Positions 10,804 to 21,663 of a stretch of DNA of 64,000 bases are shown here, piece after piece; positions within the stretch are counted from its first letter, which is position 1; every line of letters begins with the position of its first letter. The notes under the pieces were generated by a model, which was not told the origin of the DNA, ran no database searches, and saw only the letters and a program-made list of their open reading frames with translations. The position numbers and the translations under genes are program-made. The DNA comes from Stenogyne calaminthoides. Taxonomy: Eukaryota > Streptophyta > Magnoliopsida > Lamiales > Lamiaceae. The stretch is taken from positions 23,020,622-23,084,621 of the forward strand of contig JBBCBC010000001.1 in assembly GCA_037126765.1 (NCBI GenBank), read 5' to 3'.

Positions 10804-12570
10804 TGTTGGGGTTATATTGGAAAGTATGCTTTTATTTTGTTTAACCAAAACGTTGCTTTAAATATGATTGAATGTTTTATATATTTACTGAAATTAAATT
10901 ATATATCACTATTGCTTAAAAAAATTTCTGTCTTATTTACTGAAATTAAATTATATATCACTGTTGCTTTAAATATGATTGAATGTTATATATATTTAAT
11001 GCATAACTGTTCCATAAATAGTACGTATTACATTGTAGTTAATGTGATGATACCAGATCACAGAAGATCACATAACAATTCCTTGTAAACAAGTACAAAT
11101 TCACAACCTAGATGGAAATGAACAATACATCGTGAAAGGTTGAAGTGTAAGGCTCAGATTGGCTTGTCTTGACCAAGAGATTACACTAGTGCATTATGAT
11201 GTGCTGAATAGGACCTACAAGAGGATAAACTCTTCAGTATTGAATATAGAAGAATTAGACCTCACTGGTTCGTTATTTCTTAATCTCTGTCACTTAATAA
11301 GGATTGTGTGTGATTAATAATTATTGCTTTGACTTATGCTGGGAAGAGAATCATTGCGACTTCGATACCTTATATCTTGGGCAATAATATTAATTACATG
11401 ACAATTGCTAAATTAATATAGAGAATCGTGTGCTTGGAGAGTCTTGCATGATTTGTCCCCTTGGTGGGCTCAAAAGTTTTATCATACCAAATCTTGCAAG
11501 TGGAATTAGTTTTCGGTATGGATAATAATGTTGAGTTGTTCTTACTCCAAGGAAAAAAATATTAATTAATATAAAGCTTTTCAGTGGCTTGAATTAATTA
11601 ATGGACTTGATAATCTTAAACACATAAAATAATAACCGGGAGCCATATTATAGTAATATGGGTTAAGATGGATAGTGCAATATTAATTATTTAGTGGGAT
11701 TAATTAATACTTATGGGCTTGAATAATATTGTGGCTCAATATTGATAATTCAAGGTCCATTGGAAGGTCCCATCTTAATTCTCCTAAAGGCCCCTTTAGT
11801 AGCCCAAAAATAAAGTCCAATAACTGAAATAGGTGTTTGAAATAAAAGAAATATTGTTGCCTAATTATTTCCTATTTTTCGAAAGTTATGAGGAGGAGAG
11901 AGAAAAGATTTTCTTGGAAAGATTTTATGGAATAAAGTATTCTTGGAGCACAAGTTTATCCCATAAATTCAAGAAAAGTCAATGATCTTATTCTTCCTTA
12001 TTTATTTGATATTTAAAAAAATTATAGAGTATTGAGAAGAAAAGATATTTTGTGAATATTATGGAAATAGAATATATGAGATATATTCAATATTGTATCT
12101 TGAGAAGATACAAAGAAATTTCCTAACCCTATTAGGGCACAAAATTTTTGTCCCCCCCATACTCTATAAATAGGGGATGAATTTTTCATCCCCAACATAA
12201 TTCCATGTGTTGGAAAAATTAGAAATCCACAAAGGTGGTGCAACATATTTTTCTTTTTCCCTTTTGTTAATTGTTCGCGAGCATCCTACCACCGGTTTGT
12301 TGGACAAGGACGTGAGAATACTAAAGAAGGTCGTTGGGTTTGTGTGATCGTTTTTCCTCCGTTGAATCCGCCGAAAAGGTACGTCGTACGTAACTCCTAC
12401 AATTCTGCATGTGTAGGATTTACGTGGCTATTTGTACTCATGATATGTTGTTGTATATTTAATTGTTATTTGAATTAATATATAATTAATTCATGCTAGT
12501 AATAATTAAATAATTTAAAATTTTATTTAAATTGCACCTCGAATAGATCCGGGCTTCCAATTCCCCAACA
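10804..12570 (+). repeat. E2 5' LTR
   Basis: 1,767 bp, TGTTGGGGTTAT to AATTCCCCAACA, followed after two bases by the primer-binding site. A local duplication lies at about 10850-10990, where GATTGAATGTT and TACTGAAATTAAATTATATA each occur twice; the 3' LTR lacks it in this form. The LTR would drive E2 transcription; its TATA box is listed separately. Confidence 0.9.
12165..12193 (+). promoter_or_regulatory. E2 LTR TATA box and adjacent hairpin
   Basis: TATAAATA at 12165-12172 is followed at once by a perfect inverted repeat at 12173-12193 (arms GGGGATGAA and TTCATCCCC, 3-nt loop). The same TATA-hairpin pair is present in the solo LTR (14346-14374) and, with one arm mismatch, in the B 5' LTR. 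The hairpin would lie at or near the transcript 5' end. Confidence 0.7.
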
Positions 12571-12572
12571 AC

Positions 12573-12584
12573 TGGTATCAGAGC
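12573..12584 (+). other. E2 primer-binding site
   Basis: TGGTATCAGAGC, two bases after the LTR, complementary to the 3' end of initiator-Met tRNA, the usual primer for plant copia elements. Confidence 0.9.
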
Positions 12585-13954
12585 CTCGGTTTTGAGCTCT
12601 GTGATTTAGATTGTAATTTAAATTGTAAACCATTAATTTTGAAATTGGATAGTAGAATTGCTAGATCTTTTTTGCAGGTATCCAATTGTCATGGTTATTT
12701 AATGTGTTTATTTAAATTCATGTTTATAATTGTTTGGTTTTAATTTGACTCGTTCGGATTCGTTTTTCTCGTTAGAAAATCCACGAGTAGATTAGGCTAT
12801 TTGTTTTGCTCAATGTAATAGATTAGTCTATATCATAAGTTTATTTATTTTGTTAAATAAATTATAATCGGATCGAAGACGGAGGCGAGGAATCGAAGAC
12901 GGGATCCGGAAATCGGGCGCAGGCCGCGTGCATCGCGGCGAAACGTGCCAAGGGAGGCATGCGTGCGACGCGGAAGCTGGCGCGCGTGGGCGCGCGCGGG
13001 CGCGTGCAAGGCCGAGGTGCGCGTGCGTGGGTACTCACGGCGCCCGCCGAGAGCTGTCGAGACCTACCGAGTTTCGCTGGGCGACGTGCGCTGGACGCTA
13101 AGGCATGCGCGCATGGGTATCGATTGACATGGCCGGGTCGGATGCAAGGTGTGCATCCCAACCCATGAGCTGATCAATGCACGAGACGTGACTTGACGCG
13201 ACAAATATTTTCGAGACGTTCGAGTCGGAGAAATTGGAAGACGGACGATTCCTCAAGATCAAGACCAAGAATAGATTAAACCATGACAATTGAATATACG
13301 TGCCCAATATGTGTGTAATTTTATTTTGATGTTTAATTTTTTATTTTCTTATGATTTATTTAATTTGTTTAAATATGTTTGCATGAGAATTGTTCAATGA
13401 AAAATCTCAAGTTGGAAAATTACTAAGTATACTTAAATAATTAATTGATAATTTTATTTCGGGTAATAAAATTGAATTAATTTTGACCTCCATGATTTAT
13501 TTGTTTGTGAATTCTTTTGGAGAAATTACCCTAAGGGACGACCAAAAGACAACTTTCACATGAATGAATTCCAAAGGATGATTGTGGGTTATTATTAGTG
13601 GCGACGATGACCCTCCCAAGAGGCTCGGTCAAAATGAAATAATAATTCTGTATTTAATCATGGTTATTGCTTAGGTATAAAATTGATATGCATATACTTC
13701 GCCGAAGTCCCTGTCAATTTTATATTGGTCAAGTGGGAGCCAAATATTAATTTTGAATTAAAGGTTTGTAATTGTTCTTGTTTGTAACCTGCTTAAATGT
13801 GTTTAAATAATCACCCACCCACGTGGCTTATTTAAACTGTTTTAAGATGCTGGCTGATGCATGTTCATATTTTTGAGATTTTAATATGATTCATGTGATC
13901 GAATTATGTGATATTTTTTTGTGCTTATACAATTGTTATTTATTTCAGTTCAGC
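12585..13954 (+). other. E2 untranslated leader with GC-rich core
   Basis: About 1.4 kb without a convincing gene. The middle (about 12880-13150) is very GC-rich and CpG-rich (GCGCGC runs), while both flanks are A/T-rich. Short open frames in the core exist only because stops are rare in GC-rich DNA. B and C leaders have similar islands. A role in packaging, dimerisation or translation initiation is possible but not shown. Confidence 0.6.
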
Positions 13955-15974
13955 ATGTCGCTGTTGGGGAATTAATTGCCCGGATCTATTCGAGATGAAT
14001 ATTTAAATACAAATTTAATTCTAACAATTATTACTAGCATGAATTAATCCTATATTAATTCAAATAATAACTCAACAACAAATCATGCATACAAATTTGT
14101 CACATAAATCCTACGCATGCAGAATTGCTAGGAGTTTACGTGAACTAACCTCTCGGAGTGAAAACCGTTGAGAAGATGAATATCCCGTTCACACGAACAA
14201 ACCCAAAGAGCCTTCTCAAGTATTCCCTCGTCCTTGTTCAACAATCCGGTGGAAGGATGCTCGCGAACAATTAACAAAAGGAAAAATAAAATTATGTTGC
14301 ACCACCTTTGTGGATTTCTAATTTTTCCAACACATGGAATTGCATGGGGATGAAAAATTCATCCCCTATTTATACTAAGGGGTGGTGGCTGATTTTTCTA
14401 TGAGGAATAAGGATGGGAAAATCTTTTTCTTGACCTCCAAGAAATCTTGAATATATCTCATATATTCTTTTCTCCATATTAAAAATATTCCACAAAAATC
14501 TCACCTCCTTAATTTATGGAATTTTCGAAAATAAAGGCCAAGATTTCCAAGATTGGGATCTTCTTGAATTTATGAGATATTCTTGCATTCCAAGAATACA
14601 TATCTTCCATAATATCTTTCCAAGAAAATCAAGAAAATTTTTCCTTCCTTATTTTCTTCATTATTTTCAAAAATTGCACAATAAATAGTCAAGTGGGAGA
14701 TTTCTTGAATTTAATGAGATAAACTTGCATTCCAAGAATACTTATCCTCATTCCATAACAAAATTCAAAGAAAATCTTTCTCCCTCTTTTATTTATTTAT
14801 TTTTGAAAAAAATAGGAAAAATAGGCAACAATATTTTATTTTATTTTATTTTAAACACTTTTTGTTCAGTTATTGGACTTTATCTTTGGGCTACTTGAGG
14901 GGCCTTTAGGAGAATTAAGATTGGACCTTCTAACGGACCTTGAATTTCCAATATTGAGCCACAATATTATTCAAGCTCATAAATATTAATTAATCCCACT
15001 ACATAATTAATATTGCACTATCCATCTTAACCCATATTACAGTTAATATGGCTCCCGGTTATTATTTTCCGTGTTTAAGATTATCTAGTCCATTAATTAA
15101 TTTAAGCCACTGAAATAGCTTTACATTAATCAATATCTTTTTCCTTGGTTCAGGAACGACTAAACATTATTATCCATACCGGAAACTAATTCCACTTGCA
15201 AGATTTAGTATGATAAAACTTTTGAGCCTCCCAAGGGGACAAATAAAACAAGACGCACTTGCACACCGATTCTCCGTATTAAATCTTAGCAATCGTCATG
15301 TAACTAATATTATTGCCCAAGATACAAAGTATTGAATCACATTGATTCTCTACCCATCATAAGTCAAAACAATAGTTATTAATTCCACACGATCCTATTT
15401 AAGGAACGGAGATTAAGAAATAACTAACCACTGAGGTCTAATTCTTTTATATTCAGTACTGAAGAATTTATCCTCCTGTAGGTCCTCTTCAGCGCATCAT
15501 AATGCACTAGTGCAATCTCTTGGTCAAGACAAGCCAATCTGAGCCTTACACTTCAACCTTTCACGATGGATTGTTCGTTTCCATCTAGGTTGTGAATTCT
15601 GTACTTTTAGTTACAAGGGACCGTTAATTTAGTCTTCTGTGATCTGGTATCACTAAATTAACTACAATGTAACACGTACTAATTATTTGAACAGTTATGT
15701 AGTAAATATATGTAACATTCAGTGATATTTAAAGCAACAATGATAAATACTTTATTTCAGCAAATAAGACAGAAATTCAGTCTGATTATACAAAGTAAAA
15801 AGCATACTTTCCAGTATAACCCCAACAGTAGCAACCTTTTAATCCACTGTTCAATATACTAAAAGACAATTTGCTTACTGGAGAGAACTTTGTTGATTTG
15901 TACCGTAAACTTACTATTGTCCTAACCGCACAACATCATAACTGAGTTCTTGTTGTACCCAAACTTGATAAGCC
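13955..15974 (+). pseudogene. E2 gag, 5' part (split by solo LTR)
   Basis: Gag starts at ATG 13955 (MSQPFNPL). Only seven bases lie before the solo LTR, and the frame resumes at 15833 (codon 3, CAA, is split). The remaining 142 bp encode LTGENFVDLYRKLTIVLTA and end in KLDKP, typical of the N-terminus of Angela-type gag. An in-frame TGA follows QHHN. The element C insertion ends this part. The B gag start (45667, minus) reads the same MSQPFNPL, confirming the start codon. Confidence 0.8.
13962..15827 (-). repeat. solo LTR, E2/B family, inserted at gag codon 3 of E2
   Basis: 1,866 bp of LTR in reverse orientation to E2, with no internal region. Read on the minus strand it starts TGTTGGGGTTATACTGG and ends AATTCCCCAACA. 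The flanks are GTCGC (13957-13961) and GTAGC (15828-15832), a 5-bp target duplication with one substitution. It most likely arose by recombination between the LTRs of a full insertion. Its TATA (14367-14374) and hairpin (14346-14366) are intact. Confidence 0.85.
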
Positions 15975-17555
15975 TGTTGGATTATAGATGCACATAAACA
16001 CGTAATACATACGCAGCAGAAATTAAAGTTCACCAACAACGAACAGTTAATTGCAAAATTAAATACGAGTAAACGTAAACAGAATTCTTACAGCAATTCG
16101 TACACGGATTCCTCAACTATGGTATCCACGTAACAGTCGTTTACTAATCTGCACTGATCTGCCAGCGTTGAATCCCCGAGATGAATTTGCTAGGAAAATT
16201 CTAACTTAGAGATTTTATGGAGAAAATATGAACTCACGTTTTATGAATTCTCAAGAGCTCATATATATAGGAGAGACCCAACTTAAATCTTAAGCTAACC
16301 TTTATTAGGAAAAATCCCTAATAAAATAAATCTCTTAGATTTATTTCCCACATATAAATCTCTACGGATTTAAATTCCATATATGACAAATCTCTACGAT
16401 TTATTTCCATATATATTAAATCCTATAATAATATTCCAAATATTATTATTGGGAATTCTTATTTAATAAAATATTAATAATAATTAATTTTAAATTAATC
16501 TATTATTAATTACTTCTCCATAAATTAAATATTAAATCTAATTTAACATTTAATCAATCAACTATAATTAGTAAGCAACCATTACTTGTTGTGTGACCCA
16601 TAGACCCTCATATATCGAGCGATTAGTCAAACTAACTGTCTTAATTGAACCCTAGACAATAAATCAGACATTCTCAATATATGAGGTACGTTGCGAGAAA
16701 ATGTGCAACTACCTGTAACTGAAACATGGGTTATTACGATTTCCTCATTTCATTCGCGAATACTCGATTAAGTCTTGAACATGATGAAGTGTCTATTCAA
16801 ATAACTTAATCAATTTATCTCTAGTCACTAATTGATCACTTATGTCACACTTGGCCACAAAGTCCAAGTTGACGTGCATTGACCAATGACTTTGATCCAA
16901 TTATGATGAGAAGATGAGTATTCTCTCTAAATCCACTTTGAGGAATGAATCCTTTTCTTGGCTCAACTACCACGCACATGCACTTCGTGATGAACCCAAT
17001 CCAAATCATATCTACCCATGGAAGGGTGCAAGCGTCAGTCATGGTCAAAGTTCATCACTCCACACATGTCGTGCGTATTGACCTCAAGTCAAAGGAGTAT
17101 CGCATCGCTCCCACTAACCGAGACATCCGTAGACACATATAGTGGAAATACATCAAATGGTTTCTCGGATGGGTATACCAATACCCTCTAAGGTATTTGT
17201 GCATCCATCATGAGATACCTAGTATCTCGTAGTAAGTGAGATCTTACTAAACTCTCTAAGAGTATGATGCAGATCGCACACCAATCTCCATTGCATCATC
17301 AATATCCAATTCTTGATGATCCTTGATCGGGGCTATTTGAGAATCATGCTTAAGTCATCTGAGTTCTCACAACCTCAATGACAACAATGACTCATGGGAA
17401 CACTTGTATGAATAAATGCAAACAATCAAACATAATATTCAAACAAATGTATTGTCATACATTAATATTAAGTGAACTATAATATTAAATCAAACTGAAT
17501 ATCATCGAGTATTATGTCTTTACAATATATTGTCTCTAGGACACTAACACTAACA
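15975..17555 (-). repeat. Element C 3' LTR
   Basis: 1,581 bp. In + orientation it starts TGTTGGATTATAGATGC and ends CTAACACTAACA. It pairs with 24288-25038 plus 49033-49876, differing by scattered substitutions. A TATATATA core lies near 16261-16268. Short open frames around 16845-17142 recur in the other LTR copy, so they are LTR sequence and not genes. Confidence 0.9.
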
Positions 17556-17572
17556 ATCTCCCACTTGGACTA
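17556..17572 (-). other. Element C polypurine tract
   Basis: On the minus strand GTCCAAGTGGGAGAT lies directly before the LTR start TGTTAGTG. AAGTGGGAGAT is typical of Angela-like elements and is shared with B and E2. Confidence 0.75.
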
Positions 17573-18037
17573 GAGTCAATCACCTACATGTCTAGCCCCT
17601 AGACCATCAAATGTCTAGTGTGTACATGAACACTCAGTGTTTTGGTGAAAGGATCTGCCAAATTAAATATGTGGGAATACATTTTAATTATACTTCTCCT
17701 ATTGTTATGATCTCTCGAATCAAATGATAAGCCTGGGTACATGCTTGCTTCTGTTTGTTGATCTCGGTTCCTTTGCTCGCGCAATCGCACCAGCGTTGTC
17801 TCAATACAACTTTATTAGACAACTGACACTCAGAACTACCCCTAGTTCTCTTAAGAACTATAAAATCTAGACAGTCTCCTTGAGGCTTCTGATATAGCAA
17901 TGTACTTCAACTTCGGTTGTTGAATCTGCGGTCGTTTTGCCTGGAACTATTCCAACTGACCACCTCATTATTGAGAGTGAAACGTAACCTGACAGTGATT
18001 TGTAATCATCACTGTCGAATTGGAAACTTGTGTCAGC
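17573..18037 (-). pseudogene. Element C RNase H remnant
   Basis: The RNase H portion after RT, degraded. The upstream frame ends at a TAG at 18038 within the VTG-YSDSD region. Beyond it only fragments in shifting frames remain (for example one at 17688-17900). No intact catalytic DEDD set is visible. Confidence 0.6.
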
Positions 18038-18784
18038 TTAACCAGTCACTACTAGTTTTGACTGTCCACCATAGAGAATAAAACATTCTTTAGTTCGTCT
18101 GAGATACTTCAGAATGATCTTGACAGCAATCCAGTGAGACTCACCCGAATTCTGTTGGTATCTTCCAGTGATGTTGATAGCGTAGGCCACGTTTGGCCTA
18201 GTGCAAGTCATGACGTACATGATTGACCCAATTGCAGATGCATATGGGACATCGTTCATGTGCTTGATATCAGCTTCACTAGAAGGACGACCCTTCTTTG
18301 ACAACTTTATCCCAAGCTTTGCCGGTAGAGACCCTCTCTTAGAGTTCTCCATCGCAAAATGCTTCAACACCTTGTCTACATAGGTAGACTGTGACATCCT
18401 CAACATCTTCTTGGATCTATCCCCGTGGATCTTGATCCCTAAGATGTAGCAGGCTTTACCAAGATCCTTCATCATGAAGGTCTTTGATAGCCAATCTTTC
18501 ACGGACTGCATTAACGGGATATTATTTTCCAAAATCAACATGTCGTCGACATATATGATTATGAAGACAATATTCTTCCCGCTGCGTTTACGATAAATGC
18601 AAGGATCTTCCAAGTTTCTGATGAAGTCAAAAGACTTGATAACTTCATCAAATCGGATATTCCAACTCCTAGAAGCTTGCTTCAATCCATAAATGTATAT
18701 CTTTAGCTTGCATACTAGATTAGAATTCTGCTGAGTCATAAACACTTCCTTATCAATGTTTCCATTGAGGAAAGTTGTTTTGAC
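18038..18784 (-). pseudogene. Element C reverse transcriptase, main part
   Basis: A 249-codon open segment of the copia RT. It carries VKTTFLNGNIDKEVFM at its start, the intact catalytic box IIIYVDDMLILEN in the middle, and then KDLGKACYILGIKI, PYASAIGSIMY and YLRRTKECF. It ends at a TAG entering RNase H. Its apparent N-terminal MKTL is not retrotransposon sequence: the first four codons of this open frame (18785-18796) come from the inserted hAT-type element. The N-terminal third of RT lies on the other side of that insertion (19553-19876). Confidence 0.85.
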
Positions 18785-19544
18785 CAGTGTTTTCATAACC
18801 GAACCGGTGATCGAACTGGACAGATCACCGGTCAGCGGTTCAACCGGTGGTTCAACCGTTTAAATGATTTATGTGTATTTTTTGTAATTTTTTTTTATAT
18901 TTTACTATTTTTTTTAAATGACTAATTCATCAATGGACTTATAATATAAATATTTAAATTTAATTAATCAAACTTGAACCATAAAAATAATATAAACGTG
19001 AAAAGATTTGTCCCACATCGAATAAGTATTAAAAGAAATGTAAAATGAAGTTATATAAAAGGGATAGGAGGTAGATTTTATGGATCTCCTATCCCACATC
19101 GAATAAGTATTAAAAAAGATGTGAGATGGAGTAATATAAAAGGTGGATCTCCCATCCCACATTGAATAAGTATTAAGAAAGATGTGAGATGGAGTAATAT
19201 AAAAGGGTGTGGAGGTGGATCTAAATTCTACCTAAACCTCTTATCCCACATTGAATAAATACTAAAAATATATGGGATAGAGTAATATAAAAAGGGTGGG
19301 GGTCTAGATCCTTACTCACAAGAAAGATTTGTTAAAAATTGATTGGTATTAAAAATAATAATTTTTTTACCTAAATAATTATTAGTTTAAAATTTTAAAA
19401 AAAAGTTTAAAAATTAAAAAAAAAAAACCGGTCGGTTTTGATCGGTTTAACCTATAAGTCGGTTTTTAGGGGGTGTCCGGACCGATTCCGGCTCCCGGTT
19501 CAACCGGTTGAACCGGCCAGTCCGGTCCGGTTTTGAAATCATTG
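18785..19544. mobile_element. hAT-type miniature element in the RT gene of C
   Basis: 760 bp flanked by a perfect 8-bp duplication GTTTTGAC (18777-18784, 19545-19552), the length used by hAT transposons. Terminal inverted repeats CAGTGTTTTCATAACCGAAC and CAATGATTTCAAAACCGGAC agree at 16 of 20 positions. Subterminal regions are rich in AACCGGTTCAACCGG-type motifs. Internally there are four repeats starting TCCCACAT(C/T)GAATAA at 19011, 19092, 19155 and 19244. No transposase is present, so it is non-autonomous. Removing it restores a continuous RT (...MDVKTTF). Confidence 0.85.
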
Positions 19545-19552
19545 GTTTTGAC

Positions 19553-20280
19553 ATCCATCTACCAAATCTCATAATCAAAGTGTGATGCTGTTGCAAGTAA
19601 AATTCGAATGGACTTGATCTTTGTAACTGGTGAGAAGGTCTCGTCACAGTCAGTGCTTTCGCTTTGACTATAACCCTTCATTACCAACCTAGCTTTATAG
19701 GTTTGCACTTTGCCATTTGCATCAGTCTTACGCTTGAAGACTCAATCGCAACATATAGGTCTAACCCCTTTAGGCAACTCAACCAAGTCCCAGACTTGAT
19801 TGGTGTACATCGAGTCCATCTCGGATTTCATGGCTTCATGCCACTTCCCTGAATCAATATCTGATATTGCTTCAGATTAAGTATTAGGATTGTCTTTATC
19901 TGGTATGTCCACATTATCGAGTTCCTCCAAGAGGTAACCGTATCTAATGGGCGGATTACGATTCCTAATTGACTTACGGAGCTGTGGTTGTGCAGGCTGT
20001 ACATCCTGATCGTGAAAATTTTGTAGTGCATCGATTTTATCAATGCCCGGAGAGTCCTCAAGAGCTACACTTTCAGATGCCTCTTGGGTGGGAGTTTGAA
20101 CTATGTTGTTCTCATTCAGCCCACTTGGAGGTTCTTGCACTGGCAAGCATACTCCAATTACGCTCCCACTGGCTGAAAGACGATCACCTAGTGAAAGACT
20201 CCCACCGTAAAAGTTGCTGAATGCTCCCACTGATTCCTTGTCATGTTGTTTTGACAAGATATCAGTCTCTTTGTTAATTT
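19553..20280 (-). pseudogene. Element C RT N-terminus and integrase-RT linker
   Basis: On the minus strand the linker frame (20257-19877) is polar and ends with RKSIRNRNPPIRYGYLLEE, the usual lead-in to copia RT. It stops at DNPNT, after which the RT N-terminus (KWHEAMKSEMDSMY, VWDLVELP, KARLV, ETFSPV) continues to the hAT insertion in a degraded frame. An in-frame stop interrupts the VFKRK region. The linker has no known catalytic role. Confidence 0.75.
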
Positions 20281-21115
20281 GTTGTTATTGAATTTCTTCA
20301 AGCTCTATTAGCTTACGACCTTGTTCCTTAAAGACATAGTCTTCTTCGAGGAACTTGGTCTGCCTAGAAACAATCACTGATTATTTCTCAAGTGGATAGA
20401 AGTAATATCCTTTAGTTTCCTTAGGATATCCCATAAAGTAACTCTTTTCACCTTTGGATTCCAACTTGTCGGTAAGCATCATTTTCACAATCGCGGGGCA
20501 ACCCCATGTTTTGATATATGTAAAAGTTGGCTTCTTGCCACACCATAGTTCATGTGGCCTGTGCTCAACCGATTTAGATGGAATTCTATTCAGAATGTCA
20601 ATTGAGGTTTGTAACGCGTATCCCCATGAGAATGTCGGAAGAGAAGAAAAGCTCATCATGGACCTTACCATGTCTAACAGGGTTCGGTTTCTTCTCTCGG
20701 ACACACCATTCATCTGAGGTGTTCCGGGAGGAGTCCATTGTGACTGGATTCCATGTAACTTCAAGTAATCAATGAGTTCATGGCTAAAGTATTCACCTCC
20801 TCGATCTGATCGAAGAGTCTTGATACTCTTACCAAGTTACTTCTCTACTTCAACCTTAAACTCTTTAAATTTCTCAAAAGATTCAAATTTGTGTTTTATA
20901 AGATACACGTATCCATATCTTGAGAAATCAGCAGTAAAAGTGATGAAGTATCCGAAGTGACCCCTAGCTAGAGTGGACGATGGTCCACACACATTGTTGT
21001 GGATCAGTTCTAGAAATTCTTTGGCACACACTTCTTTCCCAGAAAAAGGTTTGTTGATCATCTTGCCCTTGAGACAAGATTCACAATCTCCATAAGACTC
21101 AAAGTCAAATGGGGT
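20281..21115 (-). pseudogene. Element C integrase core and C-terminal region
   Basis: The 20837-21061 segment carries the start of the catalytic core, but the first catalytic aspartate (HTDVCGP in relatives) reads HNNVCGP. FSRYGYVYLIKHK follows. The second aspartate (LRSDRGGEY, about 20800) is readable after a frame break. The 20381-20764 segment carries the glutamate in GVSERRNRTLLDMV, then SFWGYAL-like, ELWCGKKP and GYPKETKGYYFYP of the C-terminal region. A stop (TAA) ends it at 20381. The D-to-N change alone would abolish integration. Confidence 0.8.
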
Positions 21116-21454
21116 TTAGTAGTCTAACTTTCTTAACCTTGCAATTCCTTTCTCGTTTACATGATCAAGTCTACAATGCCACAAGTAAGTCGGGTTTTCA
21201 TGATTACTAAGTTTGAGTCTTTTATTTTGTATATTAAGAACATTATATCCACAACGCAACAAGTATAAACCATTCACCATAGGGGCATTCCCATAAACCA
21301 CACCATTCAACATGAAATAATAATTATTATCACTAAAATGGAAGGAATAACCCTCAATGTCTAACACAGGAATGAAAATAATGTTACGAGTAATAGGAAG
21401 AACGAAATGACAATCATTAAGTTCTACTCTAAAACCAAAGGATAAGTCTAACAC
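21116..21454 (-). pseudogene. Element C GAG-pre-integrase segment
   Basis: A 112-codon segment containing the HHCC zinc finger region: LWHCRLDHVNEKGIARLRKL near its end, with the paired cysteines (ESC...) lying just beyond a stop. Upstream is the characteristic post-protease region (VLDIEGYSFHF, NGLYLL). It shows the order protease, pre-integrase, integrase. Confidence 0.75.
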
Positions 21455-21663
21455 ATAAGTCCCACACGTTTAGTTAGCAACTCTTGCTTCATTTTCACGT
21501 GTAAGACGACTTCACCCGCCCTAACTGCCCTAAGACACATTAGCCCCTTCACATTCGTACAAATGTGAGAGCCACATCCCAGATTCAATACCAAGCGCTT
21601 AATATTATTAGTGGACATGTTTATCTTAATAACAAACATACATGTTCTAGTCTTTAGAAGCAC
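21448..21663 (-). pseudogene. Element C protease, active site lost
   Basis: Contains LNLGCGSHICTNVKGL, where relatives have (V/I)DSGCGSHIC. The catalytic D-S-G triad reads N-L-G, so the protease is inactive. It overlaps the pre-integrase frame by a few bases in another frame, indicating a small indel. Confidence 0.75.

Noticed and set aside
12862..13168. Several overlapping open frames on both strands
   Set aside because: They lie in the GC-rich leader core of E2, where stops are rare; the translations are low-complexity Arg/Ala/His-rich and match nothing, and no start context or codon pattern supports them.
16845..17142. Small frames repeated at 49167-49464
   Set aside because: Both are the same segment of the two LTRs of C and overlap on opposite strands; repetition reflects the LTR and not a gene.
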